Part shown: positions 55,777 through 64,000 of the stretch, one piece after another
Position numbering within the stretch: the first letter of the stretch is position 1
Layout of the letters: the number at the start of each line of letters is the position of its first letter
Assembly (NCBI RefSeq): GCF_034092415.1
Contig: NZ_CP139304.1
Coordinates: 1,038,001-1,102,000, forward strand
DNA from: Prochlorococcus sp. MIT 1341
Lineage (GTDB): Bacteria; Cyanobacteriota; Cyanobacteriia; PCC-6307; Cyanobiaceae
Length of the DNA stretch: 64,000 nt
Direction: 5' to 3'
Made by a program: the position numbers and the translations under genes
Notes under the pieces: model-generated
The model's input: only the letters and a program-made list of their open reading frames with translations
What the model was told of the DNA's origin: nothing
The model's database searches: none

Positions 55777-55939
55777 CCTCGTGAAGTTCTGTCTCGGGTA
55801 ATGACATCAACGAGCATGCAGCCGTAGGGAGTTCAAATAATTCTGCATAAGCTAAGCAAGCTTCTCTATCTGCGCCTATAAATCGCAAAATGCCGTCGGT
55901 ATCGTACAAACCAAACAATTGAACCTCCTTACCTTTCAT
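55733..55939 (-). CDS. Conserved small protein, unknown
   Basis: Protein of 68 residues, soluble, with the segments VQLFGLYDTDGILRFIGADREACLAYAELFEL (in parts) that look like a conserved small cyanobacterial family. ATG start with GAGGG upstream. It is convergent with pedR and overlaps its 3' end by 44 bases. Not recognised by name. Confidence 0.7.
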   Translation of the reverse strand: MKGKEVQLFGLYDTDGILRFIGADREACLAYAELFELPTAACSLMSLPETELHEAKSRKRVRLVMNSN

Positions 55940-56011
55940 CCCTCAGAGTTAGCCCTGGCATACCAGGCCCTAATGAAAGTATAAAGAGAATCTAAAGGAT
56001 CGAGGTGCTCT

Positions 56012-56512
56012 TTATTCCCTGAAGAAGGCTTTTTGTTGCTTTACCTCCCACTGCGAAAATGGAACTCGAGCGAGTGATGCATTACTGAAGCTAATTTCAC
56101 CTGTAATTTCCTCCCCGCACCATTCAGGAATATCCACTGGAAAATCCTCCGTAGGAAGCTCAACTTCTGCTAATACAAGAGGGAAATTTTCCCCCTCAAA
56201 ACAATCCACAATCCAATCACCCCCGTCTATAGCTAATTGATAACGTGTTTTCACTAAGCGATGCTGAGATACAGTCCAAAGTGTTTGTGCATCCTTGTTG
56301 GGAATCAAATATTCAAATTCATGATTTGCAATACCCTTGGCAGGGGCTTTTATGGTCAACCAGCTCTGATGATTAGAAATAATTCTTACCCGTACAATTA
56401 TTCCTGTTTCGGAAGCTAAAAGATAACACTGTCTGAATGATTTCGAACCATTAGCTTTACTCTTCCAATCATCAGAAGCAACAAGAAAACGTCTTTCAAT
56501 CTCCAAACTCAT
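56012..56512 (-). CDS. CYTH-domain phosphohydrolase
   Basis: CYTH (triphosphate tunnel) protein of 166 residues. The ExExK-type motif is E4-x-E6-x-R8 (LEIERRFLV), and later Lys/Glu strands (SWLTIKAP, VVLAEVELP-like) are typical. Bacterial members act as inorganic triphosphatases. Probably co-transcribed after nadK, starting 10 bases from its stop. Confidence 0.85.
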   Translation of the reverse strand: MSLEIERRFLVASDDWKSKANGSKSFRQCYLLASETGIIVRVRIISNHQSWLTIKAPAKGIANHEFEYLIPNKDAQTLWTVSQHRLVKTRYQLAIDGGDWIVDCFEGENFPLVLAEVELPTEDFPVDIPEWCGEEITGEISFSNASLARVPFSQWEVKQQKAFFRE

Positions 56513-56521
56513 TTTGTCAAA

Positions 56522-57451
56522 TTAAAACTGACTAACACCTTTGACAAAACTTCCTGCCCAATGAAGTTTATGTGTCAGGCTTCGATAATAAGAAGGACTA
56601 TCTTCAAGCCACAACATATGTGCATAACTCCTTGATCGTTGAACTTCACAAAACTGGCCTGGCTCTAACAAAGCTATACTAACTCCGTCTTTCCAAAGCT
56701 TTGTTCTTCTAGAAGCATCACCCAAAGGTCTAATAATCAATCTTGACTTGGGTGGCACGACAACAGACCTACTTGAAAGACTCATTGGAGATATGGGGCT
56801 AACAATTATTGCCTCAATATCTGGGTGCAAAATTGGACCTCCCGTAGCCAAAGAATATCCTGTGGAACCAGTAGAAGTTGCAAGAATTAAGCCGTCGCCT
56901 TTGTATTGGTCAACCACCTCTCCATCAATCTCCAATTCCAACGTACATGTGGGTGAAATCTCATCTCGATAAGAACGCATATAGAAATCATTTAATGCAA
57001 GATGAGAGTTAGGAGTAATTTCAACTTCTGTATTAGTAGATATTTCTTGATTAGATAAAGTGTTTGTTTTGGAATGGATAGTTGCCTGAAGCAGCATTCG
57101 TCTTTCTATAACAAAAGCATCTTCAAAAAGTTCATCCCAAAGGTTTCTCTTTTGTAATAAACGAGAATCATGCGTAAGAAATCCCAAATGTCCGCCAACA
57201 TTAAAACTTAAAATTGGAACTTCATGGATAGCAAGATGTCGAGCTGCACCTAAAACAGTTCCATCTCCACCAAGTACAACAGCTAAATCTGGTACTTGAG
57301 AATTCGACTCGAAAAGTGCAAGCTCTGATTTACTTAATGATGTCATTACCTGAACACCCAAAGATTCAAGCTCCTTTGAACAAGTTTCCGCTGCTTTTTT
57401 TGCCTGAGGGCTTTCTCCCCGATAGATCACCCAGACCAAATCGAGACGCAT
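56522..57451 (-). CDS. nadK: NAD kinase
   Basis: Makes NADP from NAD. The [14 protein letters not shown] motif and the [21 protein letters not shown] block are diagnostic. I placed the start at ATG 57451 with GGAGG upstream (a GTG at 57469 would overlap ndhE more). About 309 residues. It follows ndhE by a few bases, at the end of the ndh operon. Confidence 0.94.
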   Translation of the reverse strand: MRLDLVWVIYRGESPQAKKAAETCSKELESLGVQVMTSLSKSELALFESNSQVPDLAVVLGGDGTVLGAARHLAIHEVPILSFNVGGHLGFLTHDSRLLQKRNLWDELFEDAFVIERRMLLQATIHSKTNTLSNQEISTNTEVEITPNSHLALNDFYMRSYRDEISPTCTLELEIDGEVVDQYKGDGLILATSTGSTGYSLATGGPILHPDIEAIIVSPISPMSLSSRSVVVPPKSRLIIRPLGDASRRTKLWKDGVSIALLEPGQFCEVQRSRSYAHMLWLEDSPSYYRSLTHKLHWAGSFVKGVSQF

Positions 57452-57462
57452 TACTTTCCTCC

Positions 57463-57795
57463 CTACCACCTCAAAAGATTGAAACGCTCCATATCAACAG
57501 TTACACGATTTCTATAAAGGGACAAAAGAATTGCTAAGCCAACCGCAGCTTCAGCTGCGGCTACAGTAATTACAAAAACAGCAAAGACCTGTCCTCTAAT
57601 CAATTGTCCATCTATATAGGAAGAAAATGTCATTAGATTTATATTTACAGCATTCAACATCAACTCAATACTCATAAGTACTCGAACTGCATTACGGCTA
57701 TTAATCAAACCCCATATTCCAATACAAAACAGAAAAGCAGCCAGCAACAAGTATGCTTCTATTGAGACATGGCCATTAGCAAAAAGATCTTTCAT
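57463..57795 (-). CDS. ndhE: NDH-1 subunit NdhE (4L)
   Basis: Small membrane subunit (subunit 4L) of NDH-1, 110 residues with three helices. Motifs include [27 protein letters not shown] in parts and [23 protein letters not shown], with the membrane glutamates seen in 4L proteins. It follows ndhG by 28 bases in the ndhA-I-G-E order. Confidence 0.95.
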   Translation of the reverse strand: MKDLFANGHVSIEAYLLLAAFLFCIGIWGLINSRNAVRVLMSIELMLNAVNINLMTFSSYIDGQLIRGQVFAVFVITVAAAEAAVGLAILLSLYRNRVTVDMERFNLLRW

Positions 57796-57823
57796 CGCAA
57801 TTGTGATAATGATTGGTGTTTGA

Positions 57824-58423
57824 TTAGGTTGAATTATCAGTCAAAAGTGGCGTTTTTGCCTTCTCAAGAAGACCTTGATCAACCGGATCACCAGTAGCAA
57901 TATCTTCAATTAGCACATCTCTACGTGCTAAAACAATTGCTCCAATCATTGCCATAAGCAAAAGTACAGAAGCAAGTTCAAATGGCAAAAGATAATCAGT
58001 AAAAAGATGCTCACCTATTCTCTCAGTAGCTTCTTCTCCAATGGCATTTGGACCAGGAACTGCCCAAGGTGTAGTAAAAACAACACGAATCAATAAAGAA
58101 AGCATTCCAACACAGACACCTCCTGATACCAGCCTCCTAACCTGCAATCCTTTAATAGGCTTTAATTCCTCGCGTTTATTAACTAACATAATTGCAAAGA
58201 GAATAAGAACATTTACAGCGCCTACATAAACTAAGACCTGTGCAGCCGCTACAAAGCTCGCATTAAGTAGAAGATAAAGGCCTGCTATAGCCATAAACAC
58301 ACCCCCCAACAAAAATGCTGAATAAACAATATTGCTAAGAAGAACTACCCCTATACCACCAATGACTACAACTATGGCCAGAACCAAAAAACAAATCGAC
58401 TCAGCAGTAATAGGAATTGTCAT
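57824..58423 (-). CDS. ndhG: NDH-1 subunit NdhG (subunit 6)
   Basis: Membrane subunit 6 of NDH-1, 199 residues with five helices. The ATG at 58423 overlaps the ndhI stop by one base (TGATG); an upstream TTG adds one codon. Motifs include [29 protein letters not shown] in parts and [20 protein letters not shown]. Part of ndhA-I-G-E. Confidence 0.95.
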   Translation of the reverse strand: MTIPITAESICFLVLAIVVVIGGIGVVLLSNIVYSAFLLGGVFMAIAGLYLLLNASFVAAAQVLVYVGAVNVLILFAIMLVNKREELKPIKGLQVRRLVSGGVCVGMLSLLIRVVFTTPWAVPGPNAIGEEATERIGEHLFTDYLLPFELASVLLLMAMIGAIVLARRDVLIEDIATGDPVDQGLLEKAKTPLLTDNST

Positions 58424-59076
58424 CAATCAGATTTGTCTTTGCTTTCTGGTACTTGTGAGGAAACATCTTGATCTCTAGGGCCAGGATCGGCCTTCTTCAT
58501 TTCCTGGAAGACCTCAGAAGGTAACCTTCCCACACGAGTCTGATTGGAAGGCACGTCATGTGGATCCATTATTCCTGAAGGTAGATAAGCCAACTCTCGA
58601 AGAGGTTGTACGGATGGATCTGTGGTGACACTAGTAGGTAATCGACCCAACGCCACATTATCAAAGTTCAAACTATGTCGATCAAAAGAAGAGAGTTCAT
58701 ATTCCTCAGTCATAGAAAGACAGTTGGTAGGGCAATATTCAACACAATTACCACAAAAAATACATACTCCAAAATCAATAGAATAATTTCGCAATTCTTT
58801 CTTCTTAGTCTCTTTATTCATGACCCAATCAACAACAGGAAGATTTATTGGACAAACTCTCACGCAAACCTCACATGCAATGCATTTGTCAAACTCGTAA
58901 TGGATCCTTCCGCGATATCTCTCTGAAGGGATCAACTTCTCATAAGGATACTGAACGGTGATTGGCCTTCTGCGGAGGTGATCAAATGTCACAGCTAGCC
59001 CTTGGGCTAAATAATTAGCTGCATCAACCGCCTCACGGGTGTAATTAGAAACCTTCTTAAGGAACCCAAACATCAC
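58423..59076 (-). CDS. ndhI: NDH-1 subunit NdhI (iron-sulfur)
   Basis: Ferredoxin-type subunit with two [4Fe-4S] clusters that pass electrons to the quinone. The cluster motifs are [12 protein letters not shown] and [12 protein letters not shown]. About 217 residues (216 if the ATG at 59073 is used instead of GTG). The C-terminal 40-50 residues are a charged tail as in cyanobacterial NdhI. Between ndhA and ndhG. Confidence 0.96.
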   Translation of the reverse strand: MMFGFLKKVSNYTREAVDAANYLAQGLAVTFDHLRRRPITVQYPYEKLIPSERYRGRIHYEFDKCIACEVCVRVCPINLPVVDWVMNKETKKKELRNYSIDFGVCIFCGNCVEYCPTNCLSMTEEYELSSFDRHSLNFDNVALGRLPTSVTTDPSVQPLRELAYLPSGIMDPHDVPSNQTRVGRLPSEVFQEMKKADPGPRDQDVSSQVPESKDKSD

Positions 59077-59190
59077 AACGGACCTAGCTCAACGCGTGCA
59101 CATACACATTGCAAATCTTACAAGCCCTTGGATCATGATAGGTATAACTACGTTGAATTGTCTCGAGAATGACTTGCCTGCGACAAGGAA

Positions 59191-60351
59191 TCAACCCCCA
59201 AAAGCAATGGGGAAAACCAGTTTGAGGCCTGCAGTAACTAGCAAATTTACTAAAGAGATAGGCAAAAGAAATTTCCAACCCAAATCTAATAATTGATCAA
59301 TACGTACTCTTGGCGTCGTCCATCTAAGTAATATTGCAAGAAATACAAGCAAATATGCCTTAAGAACAGTCATAACTATTCCTACTGATCCAATGACTAT
59401 CTGAATAAGAGGAGCATCTTGAGACTGCCCAAGCCAAGACGTAAGCCATTCCACCGGAAAGGGAAACCCCCATCCACCTAGATACAGAACAGCAACCAAT
59501 AAAGCTGATAAAACCAAGTTGATATAGCTTCCTAAATAAAAAAGAGCGAATTTCATACCTGCGTACTCAGTCTGATAACCAGCAACAAGCTCTTCCTCTG
59601 CCTCAGGCAAATCAAAAGGTAATCTTTCGCACTCAGCAAGTGCACAGATCCAAAAAATCAAAAAACCAACTGGTTGTCTCCAAATATTCCAACTGAGCAA
59701 ACCAAAACCATTTTGTTGCTCAACAATGTCAACTGTGCTCAAAGAATTACTCATCATTACAACTGCAAGAACAGATAAAGCAAGAGGGATCTCATAACTG
59801 ATTGACTGCGCAGCTGCCCTCAAACCACCTAGTAAGGAATATTTGTTATTAGATGCATAACCACTCATCAATAAACCAATGGGCTGAATGCTACTTAAGG
59901 CAATCCAAAGAAAAATCCCAATACCTATATTGCTTATCAATAGATTCTGCCCAAAAGGGACAATTAGCCAAGACAAAATCACTGGAACCAAAACCAAGAC
60001 AGGACCCAGGGTGAACAACAGCCCATCCGCCTTGGCAGGGATAACATCTTCCTTAACTAACAACTTCAACCCATCTGCCATTGGTTGAAGAACCCCAAGT
60101 GCTCCAGCATATTCAGGTCCAATCCTCTGCTGCGCTGCTGCTGAAATTTTCCTCTCCAGCCAAACTGTCACCAAAACCCCAACTATTGCAGCTATCAAAA
60201 CCAGCAGCATTGGGAAAGGCAGCCAAAGTACATGGGCTAACTCAGAGGAAAACCCCAAACCTTGAAAGACATTCGTAAAACTCAACTCAAGATCAATTCC
60301 TGATCCAGCAGTGCCAAGGAGTGTTGTGACAAAAGTGTTCACTAATTTCAT
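59191..60351 (-). CDS. ndhA: NDH-1 subunit NdhA (subunit 1)
   Basis: Quinone-site membrane subunit of NDH-1, 386 residues with eight to nine helices. The conserved [30 protein letters not shown] (in parts) is diagnostic. First of the ndhA-I-G-E run on this strand, with citrate synthase just upstream. The gap to ndhI is 114 bases. Confidence 0.97.
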   Translation of the reverse strand: MKLVNTFVTTLLGTAGSGIDLELSFTNVFQGLGFSSELAHVLWLPFPMLLVLIAAIVGVLVTVWLERKISAAAQQRIGPEYAGALGVLQPMADGLKLLVKEDVIPAKADGLLFTLGPVLVLVPVILSWLIVPFGQNLLISNIGIGIFLWIALSSIQPIGLLMSGYASNNKYSLLGGLRAAAQSISYEIPLALSVLAVVMMSNSLSTVDIVEQQNGFGLLSWNIWRQPVGFLIFWICALAECERLPFDLPEAEEELVAGYQTEYAGMKFALFYLGSYINLVLSALLVAVLYLGGWGFPFPVEWLTSWLGQSQDAPLIQIVIGSVGIVMTVLKAYLLVFLAILLRWTTPRVRIDQLLDLGWKFLLPISLVNLLVTAGLKLVFPIAFGG

Positions 60352-60369
60352 GACTTTAATAACAGCAAA

Positions 60370-61536
60370 TTAAGCATCCATTTCTAAGGTGCGCTCTTCT
60401 ACAGGACACCAAGCTCGGGTTACCTTACCTGTATAAATCTGTGAAGGCCGAAAAATCCTATTAGCGCCAAGCTGTTCACGCCAGTGGGCAAGCCAACCCG
60501 CGACACGAGATATTGCAAAAACTGGAGTAAAAAGATCTCTAGGAATTCCCAACTTCCTATAAACCAAACCCGAATAAAAATCTACATTTGGATAAATGCC
60601 TTTAACAGCTAGAAGAGAAGAGGCTTCTCTCTCAAGAGCTGTAGCAACATCGTACATATCATCTCTGCCAAACCTTGCAAACATTTCCTCCGCAAGTCCT
60701 TGCAAAATGGAAGCCCTTGGGTCCTTCACTCTGTATTCCCTATGGCCAAACCCCATGATTTTCTGTTTATTTTCAACGGCTTTCTTTAAATAAGCAGCAG
60801 CCTGATCCGGCGAAGAAATCTCCTCGAGCATTGCCAAGACATCTTCATTCGCCCCTCCATGAAGTGGCCCGGCAAGTGTGCCTACAGCCGAAGCAACGAC
60901 CGCATAAGGGTCTGTAAGAGTACTCGCTGTAACGCGTGCACTAAAAGTGCTCGCGTTAAGACTGTGCTCAGCATGAAGTATTAGACATCGATCAAAAATA
61001 CGAGCGGCGATGGGATCCGGTTCCCGCTCTGTAAGCATGTATAAAAAATTGGCCGAATAAGCCAAATCATCCCTTGGTTGAATCGGATCTTGTCCCTTCC
61101 GAATCAGTTGAAAAGCCGCCACCATTGTTGGGATCTTGGCAATTAATCGAATCACAGCGTCATAAACATATTTAGGTCTATCAATGGCCCTTCGAGAGTA
61201 AAAAAGCCCTAAAGATGCAGCACTTGACTGCAGAGCATCCATGGGATGCCCAGTAGCTGGGAAACACTTCATCATGTCTCGAACACGAAAACTAACCCTC
61301 CTATGCCTCTGCACTTCTGCTTCAAAATCATGAAGTTGCTCTTCTGTTGGCAACTCACCCCATATCAATAAATAAGCTGTTTCTAAAAAAGTGCTATGTG
61401 CAGCAAGGTCCTCTATGGAATACCCCCGATAAGACAAATGACCGTTCAAGCCATCTATGTCGCAAATTGCAGAGTGGGTGACTGGAACCCCCTCCAAACC
61501 TGGACGGAAAATTATTTCATGCGCTCCATTACTCAT
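60370..61536 (-). CDS. gltA: Citrate synthase
   Basis: Condenses acetyl-CoA and oxaloacetate; in cyanobacteria this feeds 2-oxoglutarate for nitrogen assimilation. The substrate and catalytic motifs ILHAEHSLNASTFSARV, GPLHGGANEDV and GFGHREYRVKDPRA are present. 388 residues, typical of the short type. It starts the minus-strand gltA-ndhA-I-G-E stretch. Confidence 0.95.
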   Translation of the reverse strand: MSNGAHEIIFRPGLEGVPVTHSAICDIDGLNGHLSYRGYSIEDLAAHSTFLETAYLLIWGELPTEEQLHDFEAEVQRHRRVSFRVRDMMKCFPATGHPMDALQSSAASLGLFYSRRAIDRPKYVYDAVIRLIAKIPTMVAAFQLIRKGQDPIQPRDDLAYSANFLYMLTEREPDPIAARIFDRCLILHAEHSLNASTFSARVTASTLTDPYAVVASAVGTLAGPLHGGANEDVLAMLEEISSPDQAAAYLKKAVENKQKIMGFGHREYRVKDPRASILQGLAEEMFARFGRDDMYDVATALEREASSLLAVKGIYPNVDFYSGLVYRKLGIPRDLFTPVFAISRVAGWLAHWREQLGANRIFRPSQIYTGKVTRAWCPVEERTLEMDA

Positions 61537-61986
61537 TGCAAGAACCTATTTTGCAATTTCTAAATTGATTCATCACTCCTCTTATTTAATGATAAAAACA
61601 ATACGTCACCCCAAGGAAAGGAACGTAAAAATTTGAATCCCTGAGACCTCATAACACTCCAAAGGCCCCTGGACTAGAAGCAAGCTCTTCAAAGCAACTT
61701 AAAAGGTTTATATAAATCTGCATCAAAATCGATGGTCGCCATACCTCAAATTGATTTTGATTGGACTCAGCCTCTAGAGCAATGATTGCGCGCAGACAAT
61801 CTTCTCCTGAACATTTAGGAAATTTTATTTGATTCAGAGGCAGCCCAAAAACCTTTATCATGTTTTCTTTTACTGCAAGGCTTTAATTGTTTGTCTCCAA
61901 CATTCTAATTCTCAAGCCTCTTCTGAACTTAGGCACATCCTTGTAAATTTGACCTGAAAAAACCACATCAATCAAAAAATAAACAA
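61537..61986. other. Intergenic region around a short ORF
   Basis: 450 bases between gltA and the rhodanese gene. They hold the 70-codon minus-strand ORF (61649-61861) and AT-rich sequence that must carry the divergent promoters. No terminator seen. Confidence 0.4.
61649..61861 (-). CDS. Possible small protein, unknown
   Basis: ORF of 70 codons with ATG start. The sequence is balanced (one segment DCLRAIIALEAESNQNQFEVWRPSILMQIYINLL in parts) with hydrophobic positions spaced like helices, and looks coding, but it is short, with no recognised family or clear ribosome site. Confidence 0.5.
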   Translation of the reverse strand: MIKVFGLPLNQIKFPKCSGEDCLRAIIALEAESNQNQFEVWRPSILMQIYINLLSCFEELASSPGAFGVL

Positions 61987-62340
61987 ATGGCTCAACTCCA
62001 ACCAAAAAGAATTTCTCCAAAGGATTTATCAAGTTGGCTGAACCAAGAAGTCACAAAGCCATTTTTGATAGATGTCCGAGAAGAAGAAGAACTGAATATT
62101 GCTCCTTTCCCTGCTCAAGCAATGCATCTTCCGCTAAGCCAAGTAAATAATAGGCTAAAAAACTTACAAGTAGAAATACCAAAAGATAAATCTGTTGTTG
62201 TTATTTGCCATAAAGGAATCAGAAGCTGGAATTTTGGGATGTGGCTATTAGAACAAGAGTTTGGTTATGACGTTTGGAATCTTGATGGAGGAATAGATGC
62301 ATGGAGTACTGAGATTAGCCCAGAAACCCCAAGGTATTAA
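61987..62340 (+). CDS. Rhodanese-like domain protein
   Basis: Single rhodanese domain of 117 residues. The catalytic loop Cys is in VVVICHKGIRSW, and the conserved LIDVREEEELNIAPFPAQAMHLPLS (in parts) precedes it. Such proteins carry sulfur as persulfide or have regulatory roles. ATG start. Followed by hrcA on the same strand. Confidence 0.9.
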   Translation: MAQLQPKRISPKDLSSWLNQEVTKPFLIDVREEEELNIAPFPAQAMHLPLSQVNNRLKNLQVEIPKDKSVVVICHKGIRSWNFGMWLLEQEFGYDVWNLDGGIDAWSTEISPETPRY

Positions 62341-62417
62341 AAGGTTAAAAACAAGTCTAAAATTTGTTCTTAACAGCATATTGAAGCTCGTAATATCGAG
62401 TCAACTTACTAAATCAA

Positions 62418-63416
62418 GTGGAGACGCTGTCCTTTAGACAAAAACAAGTTCTACGTTCAACGGTTCGTCACTACGTAGACACAATCGAGCCAGTAAGTAG
62501 CAAAACACTTGTTGAACGGTTTGGATTAAAAGCAAGTGCTGCCACTATTCGCACTGCAATGGGAGCACTTGAACAACGAGGTTTACTAACTCAACCACAT
62601 ACCTCGTCTGGTCGAATACCTAGCCAGAGAGGTTATCGGCATTACGTCGACTGCCTTCTCCCGCCACCAGCAGCAACAATTAATCATTTAGAACATGAGC
62701 TAACCAATTTAGGCTTGCAATGGGCAGCACTAGATGACTTACTTGTACATCTTGCAAAGAGACTTACTGATTTCACAGGACTAATGAGTCTGATTGCAAA
62801 GCCTAAAAAACTAAAACATGGACTTCAAGACATTCGACTTGTCAAAAGCGGTACAAGACTTCTAGTAATGCTTGTAAAAACATCAGATCAAGCAACCCTC
62901 TTAAACCTTCAGCTACCCCATGACACCAATCTGGAACTAGAAGGGCTCGAGGCTTGGACGCAAGACCAATTAGAAAGATCAAATGATGGTTTTATTAACT
63001 GGGCCAACCTCCCTTCCCATCTCAATTTAAGTGGCTCTTTCCTTAAAGAAGCCATCCAAAATCATAAACAAGCGCCAACAAACACCGAAGAAATTGTCAT
63101 CACACGAGGAATCTCACAACTTGCCTCCCAACCAGAATTCAAAGAAAGCAATAGTTTTAGACCTTTTTTAGAACTTATGGATAGTCAACCATCAGCAGTG
63201 GTTCCGGAATTAACTAAAAGGAGTAATAGTGTCTGGATTGGAGCAGAACACCCTGAAAGTGCTTTAAAACACTTCTCTGTTGTCCAAGCTGCTTATAAAA
63301 GTTCCACCAATGGTATTGGACACGTCGCTTTGATAGGTCCAATGCGCATGGCCTATTCAACAGCAATAGCTGCTGTTACCCATGTAGCAAAGCACCTGGA
63401 GAGACTTTTAAATTAA
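62418..63416 (+). CDS. hrcA: Heat-inducible transcription repressor HrcA
   Basis: Repressor of chaperone genes through CIRCE sites. 332 residues: the N-terminal winged helix has SSKTLVERFGLKASAATIRTAMGALEQRGLLTQPHTSSGRIPSQRGYRHYVD (seen in parts), which is diagnostic, and the C-terminal GAF-like/inserted part ends GPMRMAYSTAIAAV. The start is GTG 62418. No CIRCE site was found in the window. Confidence 0.95.
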   Translation: METLSFRQKQVLRSTVRHYVDTIEPVSSKTLVERFGLKASAATIRTAMGALEQRGLLTQPHTSSGRIPSQRGYRHYVDCLLPPPAATINHLEHELTNLGLQWAALDDLLVHLAKRLTDFTGLMSLIAKPKKLKHGLQDIRLVKSGTRLLVMLVKTSDQATLLNLQLPHDTNLELEGLEAWTQDQLERSNDGFINWANLPSHLNLSGSFLKEAIQNHKQAPTNTEEIVITRGISQLASQPEFKESNSFRPFLELMDSQPSAVVPELTKRSNSVWIGAEHPESALKHFSVVQAAYKSSTNGIGHVALIGPMRMAYSTAIAAVTHVAKHLERLLN

Positions 63417-63423
63417 AAGCACC

Positions 63424-64000
63424 TCACAAATCAACACCTAATTTGTTAGCAACTGTATTTACATCCTTATCACCTCGCCCTGAACAATTAATAACAATTT
63501 CTTTCCCTGGCTCCAATTTGGGACAAAGCTTTTCCAACCAAGCAAAAGCATGCGCTGTCTCCAATGCCGGAATTATTCCTTCTAGTTGACTAACCAATTG
63601 CAAAGCTTCAAGTGCTTGCTGATCAGTTACCGCCACATACTCCGCTCTTCCAATTTCAGCAAGATAACTATGTTCAGGACCAACTCCTGGATAATCCAAT
63701 CCAGCACTTATCGAATGTGCTTCTTGGACTTGCCCTTCGGAATCCTGTAATAAAAAGCTCATAGCCCCATGCAAAACCCCAATACGACCCTCTGTAAGAG
63801 TTGCGGCATGTCTTCCAGTTAATACTCCATCTCCAGCAGCTTCAACACCAATCATTCTGACTTCAGTGTTCTCAACAAATGGATGAAACAAGCCCATGGC
63901 GTTAGATCCTCCACCTACACAAGCTAGAAGTACATCAGGAAGTCTTTCAAATGCCTCCTGACACTGCAGCTTTGTTTCTTGTCCAATTACTGCATGAAAA
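63424..64000 (-). CDS. trpB: Tryptophan synthase beta subunit (3' part, truncated by window edge)
   Basis: PLP enzyme making tryptophan from indole and serine. The visible C-terminal 190 or so residues include [34 protein letters not shown] (PLP phosphate loop GGGSNA), [15 protein letters not shown] and the C-terminal [12 protein letters not shown]. The gene runs off the window at 64000; the methionine at 63897 is internal. It is convergent with hrcA. Confidence 0.96.
   Translation of the reverse strand, partial: FHAVIGQETKLQCQEAFERLPDVLLACVGGGSNAMGLFHPFVENTEVRMIGVEAAGDGVLTGRHAATLTEGRIGVLHGAMSFLLQDSEGQVQEAHSISAGLDYPGVGPEHSYLAEIGRAEYVAVTDQQALEALQLVSQLEGIIPALETAHAFAWLEKLCPKLEPGKEIVINCSGRGDKDVNTVANKLGVDL

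Overview
The window is a stretch of chromosome from a marine picocyanobacterium, most likely Prochlorococcus, and probably a low-light-adapted clade of the SS120/MIT9211 type. The evidence is a full set of cyanobacterial genes (ycf3, ycf34, rpaA, rpaB, rbcR, pedR, ndhO, ndhM, ndhF, ndhD, ndhE-G-I-A, plant-type crtP/crtQ carotenoid desaturases, a Som-type porin), a base composition of very roughly 40% GC, short intergenic gaps, and many TTG/GTG starts. The strain assignment is inference; the genus-level call is fairly secure.

Layout. 1-3300 (+): a DUF751 protein, rbfA, a GH3 glycosidase and hemD. 3339-5267 (-): zeta-carotene desaturase with a SRPBCC protein, divergent from an A-type Fe-S carrier. 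5824-8858: TPR protein, LpxB-like protein, SDR epimerase, ndhO. 8864-12614 (-): cysteine synthase, a J-domain protein and a TPR-tailed glycosyltransferase in one overlapping unit. 12843-14507 (-): major porin with its own terminator and a possible Yfr1 sRNA target at its start codon. 14810-24139 (+): six membrane proteins in a row, comprising two PMT/ArnT-like glycosyltransferases, a GT2-GtrA fusion and three DUF2079 proteins. This is the most accessory-looking and least characterised part. 24196-25333: a small protein, an ECF-type ABC ATPase and tRNA-Asn. 25334-28224 is gene-poor, with one more GT-C-like membrane protein and one small Lys-rich membrane protein.

28225-42637: housekeeping and regulation. 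It holds rpaA; a minus-strand copper ATPase-tmk-holB unit; ycf3; radA; the run rpaB-plsX-fabH-fabD-plsC (lipid synthesis); the minus-strand unit ycf34-tsaB-ydcF-like; and pcnB, which diverges from ycf34 with overlapping start codons. 42710-48470: an RNA-binding protein, crtB and crtP (carotenoid entry), ndhM with a DUF3172 protein, rbcR, and an NnrU/Z-ISO-like protein. 48505-52277: ndhF and ndhD. 52411-57469: scpA, a sugar nucleotidyltransferase, metF, pedR, a small protein, a CYTH protein, nadK. 57463-61536 (-): ndhA-I-G-E downstream of citrate synthase. 61649-64000: a small ORF, a rhodanese, hrcA and the 3' part of trpB, which runs off the window.

How the genes fit together. NDH-1 genes occur at four places and cover the membrane arm and connecting subunits. 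The steps phytoene synthase, phytoene desaturase, putative zeta-carotene isomerase and zeta-carotene desaturase are all in the window. rpaA, rpaB, rbcR and pedR are light, redox or carbon regulators. No integrase, transposase, CRISPR array, phage gene or rRNA operon was seen. The best candidates for undescribed biology are the tandem GT-C/DUF2079 cluster and the putative sRNA site at the porin start.
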